From assembly GCF_910594005.1 (NCBI RefSeq), contig NC_057823.1, positions 61,068,015-61,132,014 of the forward strand: DNA of 64,000 nucleotides, in the 5' to 3' direction. A program made the translations under genes and the position numbers. Below, piece by piece: positions 1-11,774 of the stretch. The stretch comes from Cervus elaphus (Eukaryota > Chordata > Mammalia > Artiodactyla > Cervidae). Each line of letters begins with the position of its first letter. The first letter of the stretch is position 1. A model generated the notes under the pieces. It was not told the origin of the DNA and made no database searches. It saw only the letters and a list, made by a program, of their open reading frames with translations.

Positions 1-429
1 GGAAAAAAGTATATACATATATCTGCTAATGGATCCAAACCATAGCTTTCAATCTTCAATGCAAGTTTGATATTGAAAACAAAGTATGTCAGAGTTGGAA
101 ACTCTTCAAGAGCATCTAGACAGGAGTTGACAGATGCCTGCAACCTGTGTTTTCCTGCACTGCTCAAAGACACTGTTCCCAATGAGGACCCAAGGATCTT
201 CTCATCACAGCCCTTCAGGAAGTGGCTCAGTGACAGAGCTGGGCTCAGGGTCCAGTTCTGGACTCCTGGCCCATCATTCTCTGGAAACCTCCACCCCCAT
301 GACAGGTTTTCCGTGGGTCACCATAAGCCTCAAAGGGTCTCAGCATGAAATGAGATGAAGGTGTCTTGGGATACTCAGGCTCTGGAGTTTGTCTGCTAAG
401 CTTTGAATACCTGTTCCGCTATTCACTAG

Positions 430-590
430 CTGTGAATTCACAGGCACATTACTTCACCATTTTTGAACCTGAGTTTTCTCAGTTGTGAAATGGGGGGAAA
501 TTATTGTAATTTTCCCAAAGGGATGCTGCTGTCAGGATTACATGTATTTAGTGTACTACTTTCTGGCATACAGTAAACTTTCAAAAATGT
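430..590 (-). repeat. MIR SINE remnant
   Basis: Reads on the plus strand as the complement of MIR: a last-half signature of GAGTTTTCTCAGTTGTGAAATGGGG followed by an AGGATTA...TGTA-like piece. Old and diverged. Confidence 0.6.
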
Positions 591-600
591 TAGCCTGCTT

Positions 601-632
601 TTTGTTGTTGTTGTTGTTGTTATTATTGTTAT
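601..632. repeat. (TTG)n / (TTA)n simple repeat
   Basis: Six TTG units followed by TTATTA variants. Confidence 0.9.
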
Positions 633-748
633 TCTGTCAGGATCTTTCTTAGGATACCCACCTAACCTGACATTGTTTGTTTATTTAGAATCCCAAGCAA
701 ACAAAGTTAGTCAGACAGCAAACCCATAGGGTCTGCATGAGTACTCAC

Positions 749-902
749 CAAATCAATTATTCCAATGTTATTCCAGCCTTGCATTATAGGGAGAAAAGAG
801 ATAAACATGGGGATGACCCAGCAGCCTCCCAGCATTAATGCGATGCGCAGAGGGGTCATCTTGTTCCTATAGACCAAAGGCTGGCAGCAGATGGCATAAT
901 AC
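749..902 (-). CDS. HTR4: HTR4 coding exon: ICL2, TM4, start of ECL2 (exon C)
   Basis: A 154 nt exon encoding about residues 118-169. The first base completes the Arg of DRY, giving D-R-Y across the junction, followed by YAICCQPLVYRNKM, TM4 with the conserved Trp in GGCWVIP, and ECL2 up to NNIGIIDL. The acceptor is CTCTCTCCAG and the donor GATTTG|GTGAGT. Residue 150 is Met where human has Thr. The exon ends in phase 0 at the point in ECL2 where, in human, the alternative h exon inserts 14 residues. The remaining exons (rest of ECL2 to the C-terminal tail) lie beyond the left edge. Confidence 0.97.
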
Positions 903-904
903 CT

Positions 905-1150
905 GGAGAGAGAATAGAGGGGGTGGGTGCCAAGGGAAAGGATAGATGAGAGGGAGAAGGAGGAGGCATAATTCATGAGAGAGTTCAGAGGAGAAGGGAA
1001 ATAAGAAGAGGGAATAGTGGGAAAGGGGAAAATTAGAGGGGGAAGTAGAGAATAAAAATAAGGAAGGAGGAAAAAAGAACGAGAAGGGGAAATTGGATGA
1101 GTGAGTAGTAGAGGAAGGGAGAGAGAAGTGGGAGAACAACAGAGAAAATA
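905..1150 (-). promoter_or_regulatory. Very long pyrimidine tract upstream of exon C acceptor
   Basis: On the HTR4 sense (minus) strand about 240 bases before exon C are mostly C and T, with only scattered purines; the plus strand reads as GA-rich. It begins at the splice acceptor and is far longer than a normal polypyrimidine tract. Such sequence can bind PTB-type splicing regulators and can form triplex DNA. Function is inferred. Confidence 0.7.
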
Positions 1151-1524
1151 AAAAGCAATTGTACAATAAAATATTGTATTGTCCAGTGAGTTTCTGCTAC
1201 TATAAATATAAACTTTAGATCACACATATGAGAACCATTACCAGACATTGGTCCCATATCCCTCTTCCCCTCCCGATACCTGAGAAACTCAACATATACT
1301 GGAGAGTCTGCTCTGTCTCAGGCACAGACCTAACACTACCCTCATGCCTAGGAATTTTAAAGGCTACTGCCCAGCTCTCTGGGCGTCTGTGTCCAGATAT
1401 ATGCAGTCCTTTTGACAACAATGTGAGGTAACCCAGAGTTGACCCTACATCTGAACTCTAAGAACAGTATCTCAAACTTGCCCCATCCTCTTGATACCTA
1501 CCTACACTGAGTTGATGCTCTAAG

Positions 1525-1695
1525 TCAGTATTCTTTAAATTTTGGTCCAGGGATTCTGCCCTTCCTCTCTATATCAGACTCACCTGAGGAGATCTACTTA
1601 AAATGCAGATTTCAAAGATCTCCTGAAATAGAGCCTGAGGGGGAGGAACCTGCAGTTTGCATTCTGACAAGTGGAAATCATCACTGCTGTTTGCT
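1525..1695 (+). mobile_element. MER5-like hAT remnant
   Basis: Contains weak versions of the MER5A landmarks: GGTCCAGGGATTC, CTCACCTGAGGAG, AAAATGCAGATTTC, and a TTTGCATTCTGACAAG-like stretch. Heavily diverged; family assignment tentative. Confidence 0.4.
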
Positions 1696-1959
1696 ACATA
1701 TGTCCAGTTCCTGGCCTCCTTGTGGTTGAGTGGGGCCAAATGACTATTTTGGCCTGAGTCATGAATAAAATCAACATGTATTATCTCTGGACTGAAGCAT
1801 TTCTCTCTGATACCAAGAAAGTAAAGCTTCAAATATTTCCTGCTCCATCATTTCCTACCTACTGGTAGAGACCATCTCATTCCCATTTATCAGGGTCTGA
1901 TCTCCTTCAGTGGACTCTCTGCTCATGGTTTGCAGAGCTCAGATTCTGCCTATATTACT

Positions 1960-2172
1960 GAAAGTGAAAGTGGAGTCACTCAGTCCTGTCTGACTAATTG
2001 CGACCCCACAGGCTGTAGCCTACCAGGCTCCTCCGTCCTTGGGATTTTCCAGGCAATAGTACTGGAGTGGGCTGCCATTTCCTTCTCCAGGGGATCTTCC
2101 CGACTCAGGGATCGAACCCGGGTCTCCCGCATTGTAGACAGATGCTTTACCATCTGAGCCACCAAGGAAGTC
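1960..2172 (-). mobile_element. Bov-tA SINE
   Basis: On the minus strand a tRNA-Glu-like head (GGCTCAGATGGTAAAGCATC, then GGTTCGATCCCTGAG) is followed by the Bov-A body ending in GTCGCAATTAGTCAGACAGG-like sequence. A target-site duplication is visible: CTGCCTATATTACT at 1946-1959 and CTGCCTATGGTACT at 2173-2186 (12 of 14 match). Confidence 0.9.
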
Positions 2173-2189
2173 CTGCCTATGGTACTAGC

Positions 2190-3460
2190 TTTCTTCTTAT
2201 CTCCAGAGAGAGGTACAACTTGCCCCACTCAATGATCTGGCCTCTAATTCCTAGATTGTTCCTTGTATGTTGTTCCAATCTTGGAGACCATTACTTCCAT
2301 CCCCAGACAGTTCACTGAATCTGACAACAAGTAAAATATCATGGTAAGCCTATCAGCCATTTGTCTTTGGAAAAGTCAAAGAAAAAAAAGCAAAACGACA
2401 GCCTGGAGGCTAAATCTATTCTTTAAGATTTTACACCATTTAATGATAAGCCACCCCCTTATACCCTTCATTTTATGCAATTCAGTTTGTTAATTTTTAC
2501 CACCTCTTCCCTTCTTTTCTTAATTCAAAGTCTAACTAATAGAACAAAGGCTATATTCTTTGACAAGCTGGTGGCAGAATGAATTGGGAGAGGGGGTGAA
2601 ATGAGAAGGAGAGCCCAGTGTTGGAGCATGAGAAGAGAGTGCCATAGGATATGGGAGAGGAGAATTATACCCTTCCCTCCAAGGCATCAAAGAGTAGGCG
2701 ACCACAGTGCGTCAGGGAACTCTCTGTGCCCAGCAAGAGAGTGTCCTGGTCTGGACCAGGGTGCAAAGAACAACAAACCAAAGAATGAGAGAGGGGATTA
2801 CTCCGGAACTCATTTCTTTATCTATAAAACTGACATGATAGCCAAATCTAAATAAGGCTAACTCAGTAATGGAAAGAATCATGATTAAGTGGAATTCTCT
2901 TCACACTCTTGACTTACATAAGAAAGGCAAATTTTTCTGAATGGCTGTATTAATAATCATCAGAGGTTTACTTACAAAAAAGTTGATGAATTTGGAGTAT
3001 ATGAAAATATAATTTTTTTTTTTTCAAAATTTGCTCCCTTCCTCACTTCCTACTAGAGGGCCTAGATTAGCTAGATTATATATTGGTTTTGTACATTTAC
3101 CATCTTCCCTCTTCTTTCTTGGTAATGGCATCCCAAGTCCTTTGGGAATTCTCTTTTCACTTGCTGTTGTATAGTTGGGAAAATAAATGATGTGACTCTG
3201 ACTTTTCTAGCCAGGGAGTGACCTAATCAGACATTTTCCTGGAACGCTGAATGTCATGCAGAGTGATGAGAAGATGGGAAAGTCAGCAAAGGTCCCTCTA
3301 TTCCCACAGCTGCCTCCTGCTCTTAGCAGGACTGAGAGCAGCTCCTGCTCCTTAGATATTTGGGCAGTCATGCTCTTGCCCCTTTAGGTTCTCAGTTCTT
3401 TAGTTCTTCCTTCAATTAAACAAGCCACCTCATATCTTTCCACTAAATTCCCTTTTTTCA
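2190..3460. other. Intronic stretch with no recognised element
   Basis: No coding or RNA gene seen. The sequence is mildly AT-rich with a T run near 3011-3024. The open frame at 2601-2855 has no recognisable protein features. Confidence 0.5.
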
Positions 3461-3465
3461 GTCGA

Positions 3466-3928
3466 TGTTATGGGTTGAAATGCGTTTCCCTCTCCCAAAA
3501 GATATGCTGAAATCCAAACCTTCAGTGCCTTGGAATATGGACTTACTTGCAAGCAGGTTCTTTAGAGAAGTAATAAAATGAAAATGAGGTGATTAGTATG
3601 GGCCTTAATCCAACATGACTGAAATCCTTATAAAAATGGGAAGTTAGACAAGACAGACACACTCAGACAAAACGGCAATGTGAAGACAGAGGATGGAAAT
3701 GACGCTTCAGCAAGCCAAAAAAATACCAAAGAGTGCCAGCAAAACACTTCAAGCTAGGAAGAGGCAAGGAAGAATCTTTTCCCTACAGGTTCAGAGGGAG
3801 CAGGGACCTGCTAACACCTTGATTTCAGATGTCTAGTCTCTAAAGCTGAGATAATAAATATCCTGTTGTTCCAAGCCACTCAGTTTGTGGTACTTTATTA
3901 TGACAGCTCTAGCAAAACCTAATAAAGT
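3466..3928 (+). mobile_element. MLT1-type LTR (ERVL-MaLR)
   Basis: Begins TGTTATGGGTTGAAATG, the usual MLT1 5' end, has the ATGCTGAAATCCAAACC and GACTTACTTGCAAGCAGG-type middle, and ends near TATGACAGCTCTAGCAAAACC, matching the MLT1 terminal stretch. Solo LTR, no internal region visible. Confidence 0.8.
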
Positions 3929-4423
3929 TGGCTAAAAGAAGTTTCTGCTACTTGTAACCAAAGTACCTTGCCTCTGTGAAAATGGTAATGAATGCCAGAT
4001 ATGTCCTTCATAGAAACTTTGTTCTAAGTAAGAATGCTTTCATTTTTATTCACTACACCTCCAGGTCAAAGCTCAAATTATAGCATCTCTTCATCCACCA
4101 ACCCAAAGAAGGCAATCAAAAAATAACTGAAAAAAGGTGCTTCCCTATCTTTGCTGAATAACTTATGATTTTTGCGGTTTGGAACAGGTACCAAGATACT
4201 GGGTAAAGAAAGACAGGAGACTTCAGGAATTTGGTTGAATCTCCATTGTCATGTAGATGCAAAAATTCAAAAAGGCAAAACCAAATCAAATATTTTATAG
4301 GACAAAAGGTATGTTTGAAGAGGCAAGATGAAGATTCTTCTGATTTCCATAAGTAGATATGTATGTTTAGAGGATTATGTTGGGAAGACAACAGAATTTA
4401 CAGAAACGGACTATGACCACAAG

Positions 4424-4730
4424 GTTATACTCATTGGTAAAGAATCCACCTGCAACGCAGGAGACCCCGGTTCGATTCCTGGGTTGGGAAGATCCTCTGG
4501 AGAAGGGAAAGGCTACCCACTCCAGCATTCTTGAGCTTTCCTTGTGGCTCAGCTGTTAAAGAATCCGCCCACGATGCGGAAGACCTGGATTCGATCCCTG
4601 GGTTGGGAAGATCCCCTGGAGAAGGGACAGGCTACCCACTACATTCTGGCCTGGAGAATTCCATGGACTATACAGTCCATGGGGTCGCAGAGTCAGACAC
4701 AACTGAGTGACTTTCACTTTCACTTTCTTT
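4424..4730 (+). mobile_element. Bov-tA SINE with two tandem tRNA-like heads
   Basis: Two successive tRNA-Glu-like heads (GGTAAAGAATCCACCTGCAA... and GTTAAAGAATCCGCCCACGA...), each with its own TTCGAT.CCTGGGTTGGGAA box, precede a single Bov-A body ending GTCGCAGAGTCAGACACAAC and a short TTTCAC repeat. Confidence 0.85.
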
Positions 4731-4846
4731 TCTAAGCCTAGTTTGGCCAAGGTGATTGTCTGATTTCATAGCATAATGAATATCATGTGGACAATAAGAG
4801 CTCCCCAAATTCTGTTGTCCAAACATTCAATGCATTAATTTGCATT

Positions 4847-5048
4847 GTTGTTGTTTAGTCACTAAGTCGTATCTGACTCTTTTGTGACTTCATGGACTGT
4901 GGCCTGCTAGGATCCTCTGTCCATGAGATTTTCCAGGCAAGAATATTGGAGTAGGTTGCCATTTCCTTCTCCATGGGAATCTTCCCAGCCCAGGGATCGG
5001 ACCTGCATCTCCTGCATTGACAGGTGGATTCTTGACCACTGAGCCACT
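4847..5048 (-). mobile_element. Bov-tA SINE
   Basis: Minus-oriented element: the plus strand shows TAGTCACTAAGTCGTATC at the body end and GGATCGGACCTGCATCTCC at the complement of the tRNA-like head. It lies 115 bp from an opposite-strand copy. Confidence 0.88.
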
Positions 5049-5321
5049 TAACTTGTGTTGCCCTTGGCTACTTGGAGCTGCTGTTACAGAAATAATGGGG
5101 ACAGGTTCTTTTTTGAAATTCAACTTTAAGAGGCATCCTGTGGATGCAGTACACATCCTACCTATCGCTTACACATTTACATACACAGTCTGTGCTCTGA
5201 ACAATGAGGGACTGGAATAAAGTTGCTTGGAAAGTTCATTTCCCAGAGGAATAAGGTAGGACATAGTGATGGTTTCATGCACAGACAGCTGTAGAAAGTT
5301 ACTCTTGCATGATGTGAGGTG

Positions 5322-5519
5322 GGGGCTTCCCTGGGGCTCAGATGGTAAAGAATCTGCCTGCAATGTAGGAGACCGAGGTTCAATCCTTGGGTTGGGAAGA
5401 TCCCCTGGAGAAGGGAATGGCTACCCACTCCAGTATTCTTGCTAGAGAATCCCATGGTCAGAGGAGTCTGGTGGGGTACAGTCCAAAGGGTCACAAAGAG
5501 TCAGGCTAACACACACACA
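5322..5519 (+). mobile_element. Bov-tA SINE
   Basis: Plus-oriented: GGCTTCCCTGGGGCTCAGAT head, GGTTCAATCCTTGGGTTGGG box, Bov-A body, then a short CA-rich tail. The 3' part is more diverged than usual. Confidence 0.88.
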
Positions 5520-5630
5520 CAAACTGATGTTAGGTGGTGGAGCAAGCCTAGGAAAAATCCTTTATTTCCTACTATAAAAAATAACAATAAGTAAAGGGGG
5601 AAAAAGAATTTTGTTTTCTCTGAACTATAT

Positions 5631-5893
5631 TGCTGCTACTGCTGCTGCTAAGTTGCTTCAGTCATGTCCGACTTTGTGCAGCCCCATAAACGGCAGCACA
5701 CCAGGCTCCCCCATTCCTGGGATTCTCCAGGCAAGAACACTGGAGTGGGTTGCATGAAATTGAAAAGTGAAAGTGAAGTCGCTCAGTAGTGTCCAACTCT
5801 TAGCAACCCCATGGACTGCAGCCTACCAGGCTCCTCCGTCCATGTGATTTTCCAGGCAAGAGTACTGGAGTGGGGTGCCATTGCCTTCTCCAA
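5631..5893 (-). mobile_element. Bov-A2 SINE (Bov-A dimer)
   Basis: Two Bov-A monomers in minus orientation: TGGGATTCTCCAGGCAAGAA and GTGATTTTCCAGGCAAGAG mark the two units, joined by GAAAAGTGAAAGTGAAGTCG. It ends GCCATTGCCTTCTCCA, as Bov-A2 usually does on this strand. Confidence 0.88.
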
Positions 5894-5899
5894 ACTAGA

Positions 5900-6640
5900 C
5901 TGAAATTGTGAATTACAGGTAAGGATGACTAAGAAAAATACTAAACTTTGTCTAAGTATGTGTTTTACTTAAATATTCTCCTCTACACTTTCAATCTGGT
6001 GTCATGTCCTACAATAAAAATAATATGATTTTTAAGTGACATAGAATAGAGACTTTAAGACTAAAAACTATAAGGTTTTTATTTGGAGCTCAAATTAAAG
6101 CTCTCACTTGACTTTGTGGGCCCAAGATTCTCACCAAGGCCTTGGGGCCCTTGAGACAGCTGTCATAAATAAGCCACCTCATATCCTTCTAATTTCTTTC
6201 CTCATATCTCTCCAATCTTTGCTTTCTAGCAAAGGATCCAGAAAAATAAACATCCTCTTGAAGGATGTAAATTAAGTATGTGAAAATCAATATCACTGAA
6301 GAAAATGATGAATAAAAATTGAGTTCCACTATGAACTGACTAATAAAGGGAGCTTCTTTAACATTCTAGCTTTGTTTGTAGATCAAGGACCAGATAGATA
6401 TAAAAAAACTTGATTTTTACCTATCATGGTTGCTTTTAATACTTACTTTTGGATTATATTACCAGTGTTAATAACAAACATATTTTTCCTATAATGAACT
6501 GCCCCCCAAACACATGTGCAACATTGACAGAAATAGCTAGTTAAATTTGCAAGTTATTTGGAGTTTATGAAAAGCATGCTGAGTTAATAATAAGATCTAC
6601 TCTTCATTTCCTTACCAAGGAAATTTCCTACTTGTAATCT
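5900..6640. other. Intronic stretch with nothing recognised
   Basis: AT-rich unique-looking sequence, with no open frame above background and no repeat that I can name. Confidence 0.5.
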
Positions 6641-6800
6641 CATTTGGTCCTCCTCACAACTACTTTTGAGAAAGGAACTATAAATGCACCCATTTCACAT
6701 ATGAGGAAAGACAGAAGTGTCAAGACTTGTCCAAGGTCTCGCTGGTGGTAAGAACCAAGCTGGGATCCGGCCCAGGCAGCCTGGCACAAGGGCCAGGACG
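6640..6800 (+). repeat. MIR SINE remnant
   Basis: Shows the MIR core order: CCCATTTCACATATGAGGAAA, then a TCAAGACTTGTCCAAGGTC stretch and an AACCAAGCTGGGATCCGGCC stretch. Confidence 0.75.
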
Positions 6801-7943
6801 TTGACCTCATTACTGTCACTTCACTCTGTCACTCCCCTGAAACCCCCAAGGGATTATTCTAATTCTTTACAAGCCATTTTAAAAAACAATCAAAACATAA
6901 AAAATGTTGAATCTCAAAACTTGAAGGATCCTCAAAATCCCCAAGTCCCCACATCTCTTCTAAAATGAAGCATATCCAAGCCTGCATGAAAGCACAAAGG
7001 ACTGGGAATTCACCAAGTCCTACAACAGTACACTCTAAACTTAAGACTATCCCGAAGTTAAAAAGGTCTCCTTCAAAACTGATTTTCTGTAACTTCCAGT
7101 TTTACCCTCTGTCTCGAATTTAAATTTCTATCTCTAATTCTCCTTCTGCACAGTGGTCCTAGATATCTAAGGAGAGCTTTCACATTTCTCTTGAGTTTTA
7201 TTTTCTGCAGGTAAAAATATTCCCAGTTGCATGCAACCCAGATTGATTTTTCACACCAAAGTATATTTTGCAATGTATGGAGACATATTTTGTGGTCATG
7301 ATTGGAAAGGGTGATGCTATTGACATTCAGGGAGCAGAGGTCAGAAATGCTGCCAAATGTCTTACAATGCACAAGACGGCCTGCTACAACAAAGTCACCT
7401 GATCTCCAATGACAGTGGTGCTGCAGTTGAAAAACTCTGGTCTAGAGGAGGTGATTTTCACCAACGGCAGGGACTCTGTCCTCTGTATGTGTTAGTGTGC
7501 CATTCCCTGTTAAGAATGGTAGCTATAAGGACAGCATAATTCTCTGGTGTATTCTATACAGATCAGAGAAGCCTAGAATATTACCTTCCGCTCTACCCAC
7601 CATAACTTAACACAACCTACAGGACACCCAGCAGCACAGTATAAGAGACCTGCACCTTCTCAGAGCTATGATCTAGGACAGGCTGTGAGAAAGTCTACCC
7701 CGAACTGATTTATACGTTTCAGAGATGTTTGCCTGTTCTCAATTGTATCCTCAATGCCTAGTACAATGCTATATATAGAGTTATACTCACAAAAGGGCTG
7801 AATAAATAGTAAACCCTGGATCACTACCAATTAAAATAAATTACACTAAAATGTGGGACCAGGTTTTGAGAATGTGAAAAGCTGTGTCTATCAGAGGGAT
7901 GAGGAAAGGCTGTCTCCAATAAGTGTCTTTTAAGTTGGATTTT
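6801..7943. other. Intronic stretch with nothing recognised
   Basis: No gene or clear repeat seen. The minus-strand open frame 7073-7372 lacks any recognisable domain. Confidence 0.5.
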
Positions 7944-8160
7944 GGGCTTTCCCAGTGGCTCAGTAGTAAAGATTCTACCTGCAGTGCAGGAGCCACGGGT
8001 TCGATCCCTGGGTTAGGAAGATTCCCTGGAGGAGGGCATGGAAACCCACTCCAGTATTCTTGCCTGGAGAATCTCATGGACAGAGGAGCCTGGGAGGCTA
8101 CAGTACACAGGGCTGCAAAGAGCTGGACACGACTGAAGTGACTTAGCACAACATAGCACA
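7944..8160 (+). mobile_element. Bov-tA SINE
   Basis: GGCTTTCCCAGTGGCTCAGT head, GGTTCGATCCCTGGGTTAGG box, Bov-A body with TGGACACGACTGAAGTGACT, and an ACATAGCACA tail. Confidence 0.92.
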
Positions 8161-8375
8161 AGGAGAGTGGAGGAGAAAACACGATCCAGGTATTATAAAG
8201 AGCATGGACAAAGACCTGGGGCAGAAATTTTATACATATACACATCCATCTATAAATATACATCCACGTATCCACATACACACATAAATACAACAGAGTA
8301 CAATTAGCTGGAAGGGAGAGTGTTTATATGGAAGTAGAAGGAAGTAAGCCTAAAAAAGCTGACTGAGGGGCAGAT

Positions 8376-8550
8376 CTCAGTGCAATAGTTCTCCAGTGAT
8401 GATGTGCTTTAGAATCACCTGGAGAGCTTGTTGAAACACAGGTACAGGTATATCTTGAATGGGGCCTAAGAATTTGCATTTCTGATATGTTCCCAAATGA
8501 TCTGTTGATGGTCATCCGGTGACCACACTTTGAGACAATTGTCTTAGAGG
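8376..8550 (+). mobile_element. MER5A-like DNA transposon remnant (hAT)
   Basis: Carries the MER5A landmarks in order: TTTAGAATCACCTGGAGAGC, GGGGCCTAAGAATTTGCATT, and a terminal GTGACCACACTTTGAGACA. Confidence 0.75.
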
Positions 8551-9274
8551 TTTTTGAATGCTATGCTAGGAAGAGTCACCGAGAGTTTTTTTGAACTGGG
8601 AAATGTCCATCACAATCAACACTGCTCTACCAAAGGAACTGAATTACAACAAATTCAAGAAAAAGAGTGGTTGGTTCACAGGCTAGCTGGATAGTGTTCA
8701 TCAGAAAAAGCAATTCTGTCTCATCTGAGGACTAGGTTAATCCACTGGATTAATCTAGGTCTGTTCTCTAGACTTCCACTGGACAATTCACACCCTTTTT
8801 TTTTTTAACTAGAAAACTTTTACAAAGTGGTTAAGTAAATGTTTAAATGACAAATGAGGTTCCAGATGGCCAGGATTAACTAAAATGTAGCAAGGATATT
8901 TACAAAGTAATATATTATGCAAAACATTTCCAAGCATTGCTCACAAAACTCCATTAGAATCCCCTTTGGTAGACCAATCACTAGTTTCCCCAACTATAGC
9001 CATGTGTAACTGTGTGATCAAATTGCTTTTAAATGTCTCTGGGGACAGAATTTACTTTGACAACTTTTAGAAGGCAGTCATGTATTTTTAAGTTCCATGC
9101 TAATCTTTCCCACTCCTCTTGCAATTAAGGAAAATTCTTCCTCCTCACTTACTGCCCTTCCAACCACAGTGAAGGCAGAAGGAGCAAAGAGAACAACTTG
9201 GAGCCCTAGACTTTCGGAATCAGAGGAGATTTTAGCAGTCATCTTATGTTTTTGCATGTGGCTACCACCAACTC
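8551..9274. other. Intronic stretch with nothing recognised
   Basis: No gene. AT-rich sequence with a T run near 8798-8807. Confidence 0.5.
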
Positions 9275-9440
9275 TGTGGTCTTAGAATCAGTTACTTAAC
9301 CTTTCCAAGACTCAGTTTCCTCATCTGGGATTGTTATGCCCAGCTCATTGACTGGCTGTGAGAATTGATGAACAATATGTTTAAAACTTAGAAAGTTTCT
9401 GACACAAAGCTTAAGAAAGAGTAGTTACTATTTTTACTCC
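9275..9440 (-). repeat. MIR SINE remnant
   Basis: Plus strand shows AGTTACTTAACCTTTCCAAG, ACTCAGTTTCCTCATCTG and GGCTGTGAGAATTGATGA, the complement of the MIR core and tail. Confidence 0.75.
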
Positions 9441-9462
9441 CAGCCCCTCTGACCTTACAGGT

Positions 9463-9692
9463 ATGCGTGCGTGTGTTCTAAGTCACTTCAGTTGTGTCAA
9501 ACTCTGTGTGACTGCATGGACTACAGCCCACCAGGCTCCTCTGTTCATGGGGATTCTCTGGGCAAGGGTACTGGAGTGGGTTGCCATGCCCTCCTCCAGG
9601 AGATCTTCCCAACCCAGGGATCGAACCTGTATCTTTTACATCTCCTTAATTGGCAGGCAGGTTCTTTACCACTGGTGCCACCTGGGAAGCCC
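9463..9692 (-). mobile_element. Bov-tA SINE
   Basis: Minus-oriented element with CCAACCCAGGGATCGAACC (head) and GGCTCCTCTGTTCATGGGG (body). A diverged target duplication is likely: CTGACCTTACA before and CTGATCTTATA after. Confidence 0.88.
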
Positions 9693-9710
9693 TGATCTTA
9701 TACGTATATA

Positions 9711-9715
<5 letters not shown>

Positions 9716-9758
<43 letters not shown>

Positions 9759-9765
9759 ATAAATA
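9716..9765. repeat. (TG)n microsatellite with TA tail
   Basis: Seventeen or so TG units followed by TATATATA, abutting the Bov-tA copy on its left. Confidence 0.97.
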
Positions 9766-9769
9766 TTAT

Positions 9770-10429
9770 TATAAACAAATTTAAATACATTTTGGAACTG
9801 GGACTCTAAATCATTTAACAAATAAAATAGAAGCCACTGAGTTCAACCTCTTTCCTGGTCATTGATTCGAAGAAACAAAAGGCAAATAAGTTGATCCCTC
9901 AAGGTGAATGGAAACAATGAGACCATACTGGCTACAAGCAGCGAGGTTGATTAGATGTAGCATCCTCTCATAGACTTAATCCAAGCCCAGCTTTTCTACC
10001 TGGCATGGCTGAAGATCACATCTTGGATGATCCACAGAAATCAAATCTCCAATTAAGATAAGCTAAAGAAAAAAAATGTCAATCACGGGACAGAAGAGAT
10101 GAAGTATCAGGTGGCTGATAAGACCTGGATTTTGGAATGGAATGAGAAAACAGAAACCTTTCACCACCAATATTTTCACAATTCCTAATCAATAAAGCAC
10201 AATCATTTTTAAAATTTAGAAGTGTTAAAGATCTTCGCTGAACCAGCAAACCTAGGATTTACAAGTGCATTTTGCCTTTAGCAAGAAAATCAGTAAGTTC
10301 TAGTCCCAAATATTTCATGCATGTTCCTTTTGACTTTGGACAAATCTTTGGACACTACACATCTTTGTGTCTCTGTTTTCTTATGTGTAAACAGGGTATT
10401 GACTTACACCTGAGTTTTTATAATAGGTT
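9770..10429. other. Intronic stretch with nothing recognised
   Basis: Unique-looking sequence. I see no RNA gene, no repeat I can name, and no substantial open frame. Confidence 0.5.
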
Positions 10430-10900
10430 GTAACTGTAATGAATTAAAGATGGCCACATCTCCCATCCAGGGACAGGGCATCTGCATCCTTCCCACAGGG
10501 CTGCCCTGTGACTGGTTTCACCAACAGAGTACATTGGAAGTGTTGTATGACAGTTTCAGGTCCAATTTTTAATAAGACTCTTGGTTTCTTGGAGTCAGGA
10601 GCTGTCATGTAAAACATCCAGCATGCATCAACATGAGATCATGAATAGGGATCACATGGACAGAGAGAAGAGCCTGGCTGAGCCTCGCCTTCCAGATGAC
10701 CCCACCAAGATGCCAGGTATATAACTCATGACCTTAGACCCTCCAGGCCAGTTCAGTCTCCAATTAAAAGCCATCAAGTGACTTCAGCCAAGCCGAAGTT
10801 CCCGATGAACAGAACTGTGATATCTAATAATAATGCATGGTTGTTTAAGGCACTAAGTTTTGGGGTAGATGTTACACACAACCACAGAGGTAAACAGGTA
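10430..10900 (+). mobile_element. Probable MaLR/MLT1-type LTR remnant
   Basis: The 3' part carries AATAATGCATGGTTGTTTAA, GGCACTAAGTTTTGGGGTAG and ATGTTACACACAACC, which resembles the end of MLT1-type LTRs (GCCACTAAGTTTTGGGGT...TTGTTAC). The 5' part is too diverged to be sure. Confidence 0.45.
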
Positions 10901-11774
10901 GCATACAGTCACGGGTCACTGTGGGGTTTACCAGCTGGGCAGTAATTCTCCTTCCAGGAGGTGATCCATATTTTTGTGGCAGAATTTTAGAGAAAGAAAC
11001 TGATCTTTCTGCTCTTGATTTTGTTGTATTTTAGTTCCTCCAGTTCTATTCTGAGGAGGTGGAGAACAGAGAAAAGCACCAGTAGCTCAAGAAGAAACTA
11101 AAGGCCTTTTTCTTGGCATCCCAAGAGGCTCGGCAAGCTGCCAGTCACCTGGAGGATCAGTGGGGAAGACCTCACAGGGATATTCACCAGGAGCCAGGCA
11201 CAGGAAGGGGCTGAGAATGCAGCCAAGAGCAGAGATAAAACTGTGGGTTCCAGTAAGGAAAAACTATAGGGGTGGAAGGACAGGGAACGACTGCTTCCTG
11301 TCAGAGATGCAGAGGGCATCAGATCGAGTCTTTGCACACAATCCCACATGCAATGTGCAGATTTAATGTTTACTATGTTCTTCTTGGTTAAATATTCTTC
11401 TGTACACTCATGATAAGAAAATTTGCAAGAAGGGGAATATCAGCTGTCTAGGAAGGTGTCTCCTGAGTTAATACTGACTAAAGGAAAAAGGATAATCCAC
11501 TAAAAATATAACCTGCAAAAATCTTAGCAGGGTTTACTGAACACACAGAAAGGTTTCCAAGGTATATTTTGATATATATGAATTGATCAATCTGTCAGCA
11601 GACAGTGGATGATTATCCCACTGACCCTTCCAGACTAAGCCCAAGGGTCACATTCCCTGGAAAGTTCTTCTGGCCCCAAAAAGCTCAGGGGAGACTCTCT
11701 CCTGTCAGAGACGTGGATTGGTTCTTCATCTCTGCATTTTGGGGGAGGGGAGCGGGGCATGCCACACGACTTGT
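10901..11774. other. Intronic stretch with nothing recognised
   Basis: Two short overlapping open frames on opposite strands (about 11098-11366) have no recognisable product. Confidence 0.5.

Larger units (their letters stand above)
1..748 (-). other. HTR4: HTR4 intron downstream of exon C (partial)
   Basis: Intron beginning with the GTGAGT donor at 748 and running off the left edge. It holds a MIR-like remnant (about 430-590) and a (TTG)n run at 601-620. The short open frames between 67 and 358 show no codon conservation that I recognise. Confidence 0.85.

Noticed and set aside
867..1166. Minus-strand frame rich in Phe, Leu, Ser and Pro
   Set aside because: Translation of the pyrimidine tract beside HTR4 exon C, in the wrong phase for the receptor.
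4444..4620. tRNA-like boxes (GGTTCGATTCC) as tRNA genes
   Set aside because: They are the heads of Bov-tA SINEs, lack a complete cloverleaf and are followed by the Bov-A body.
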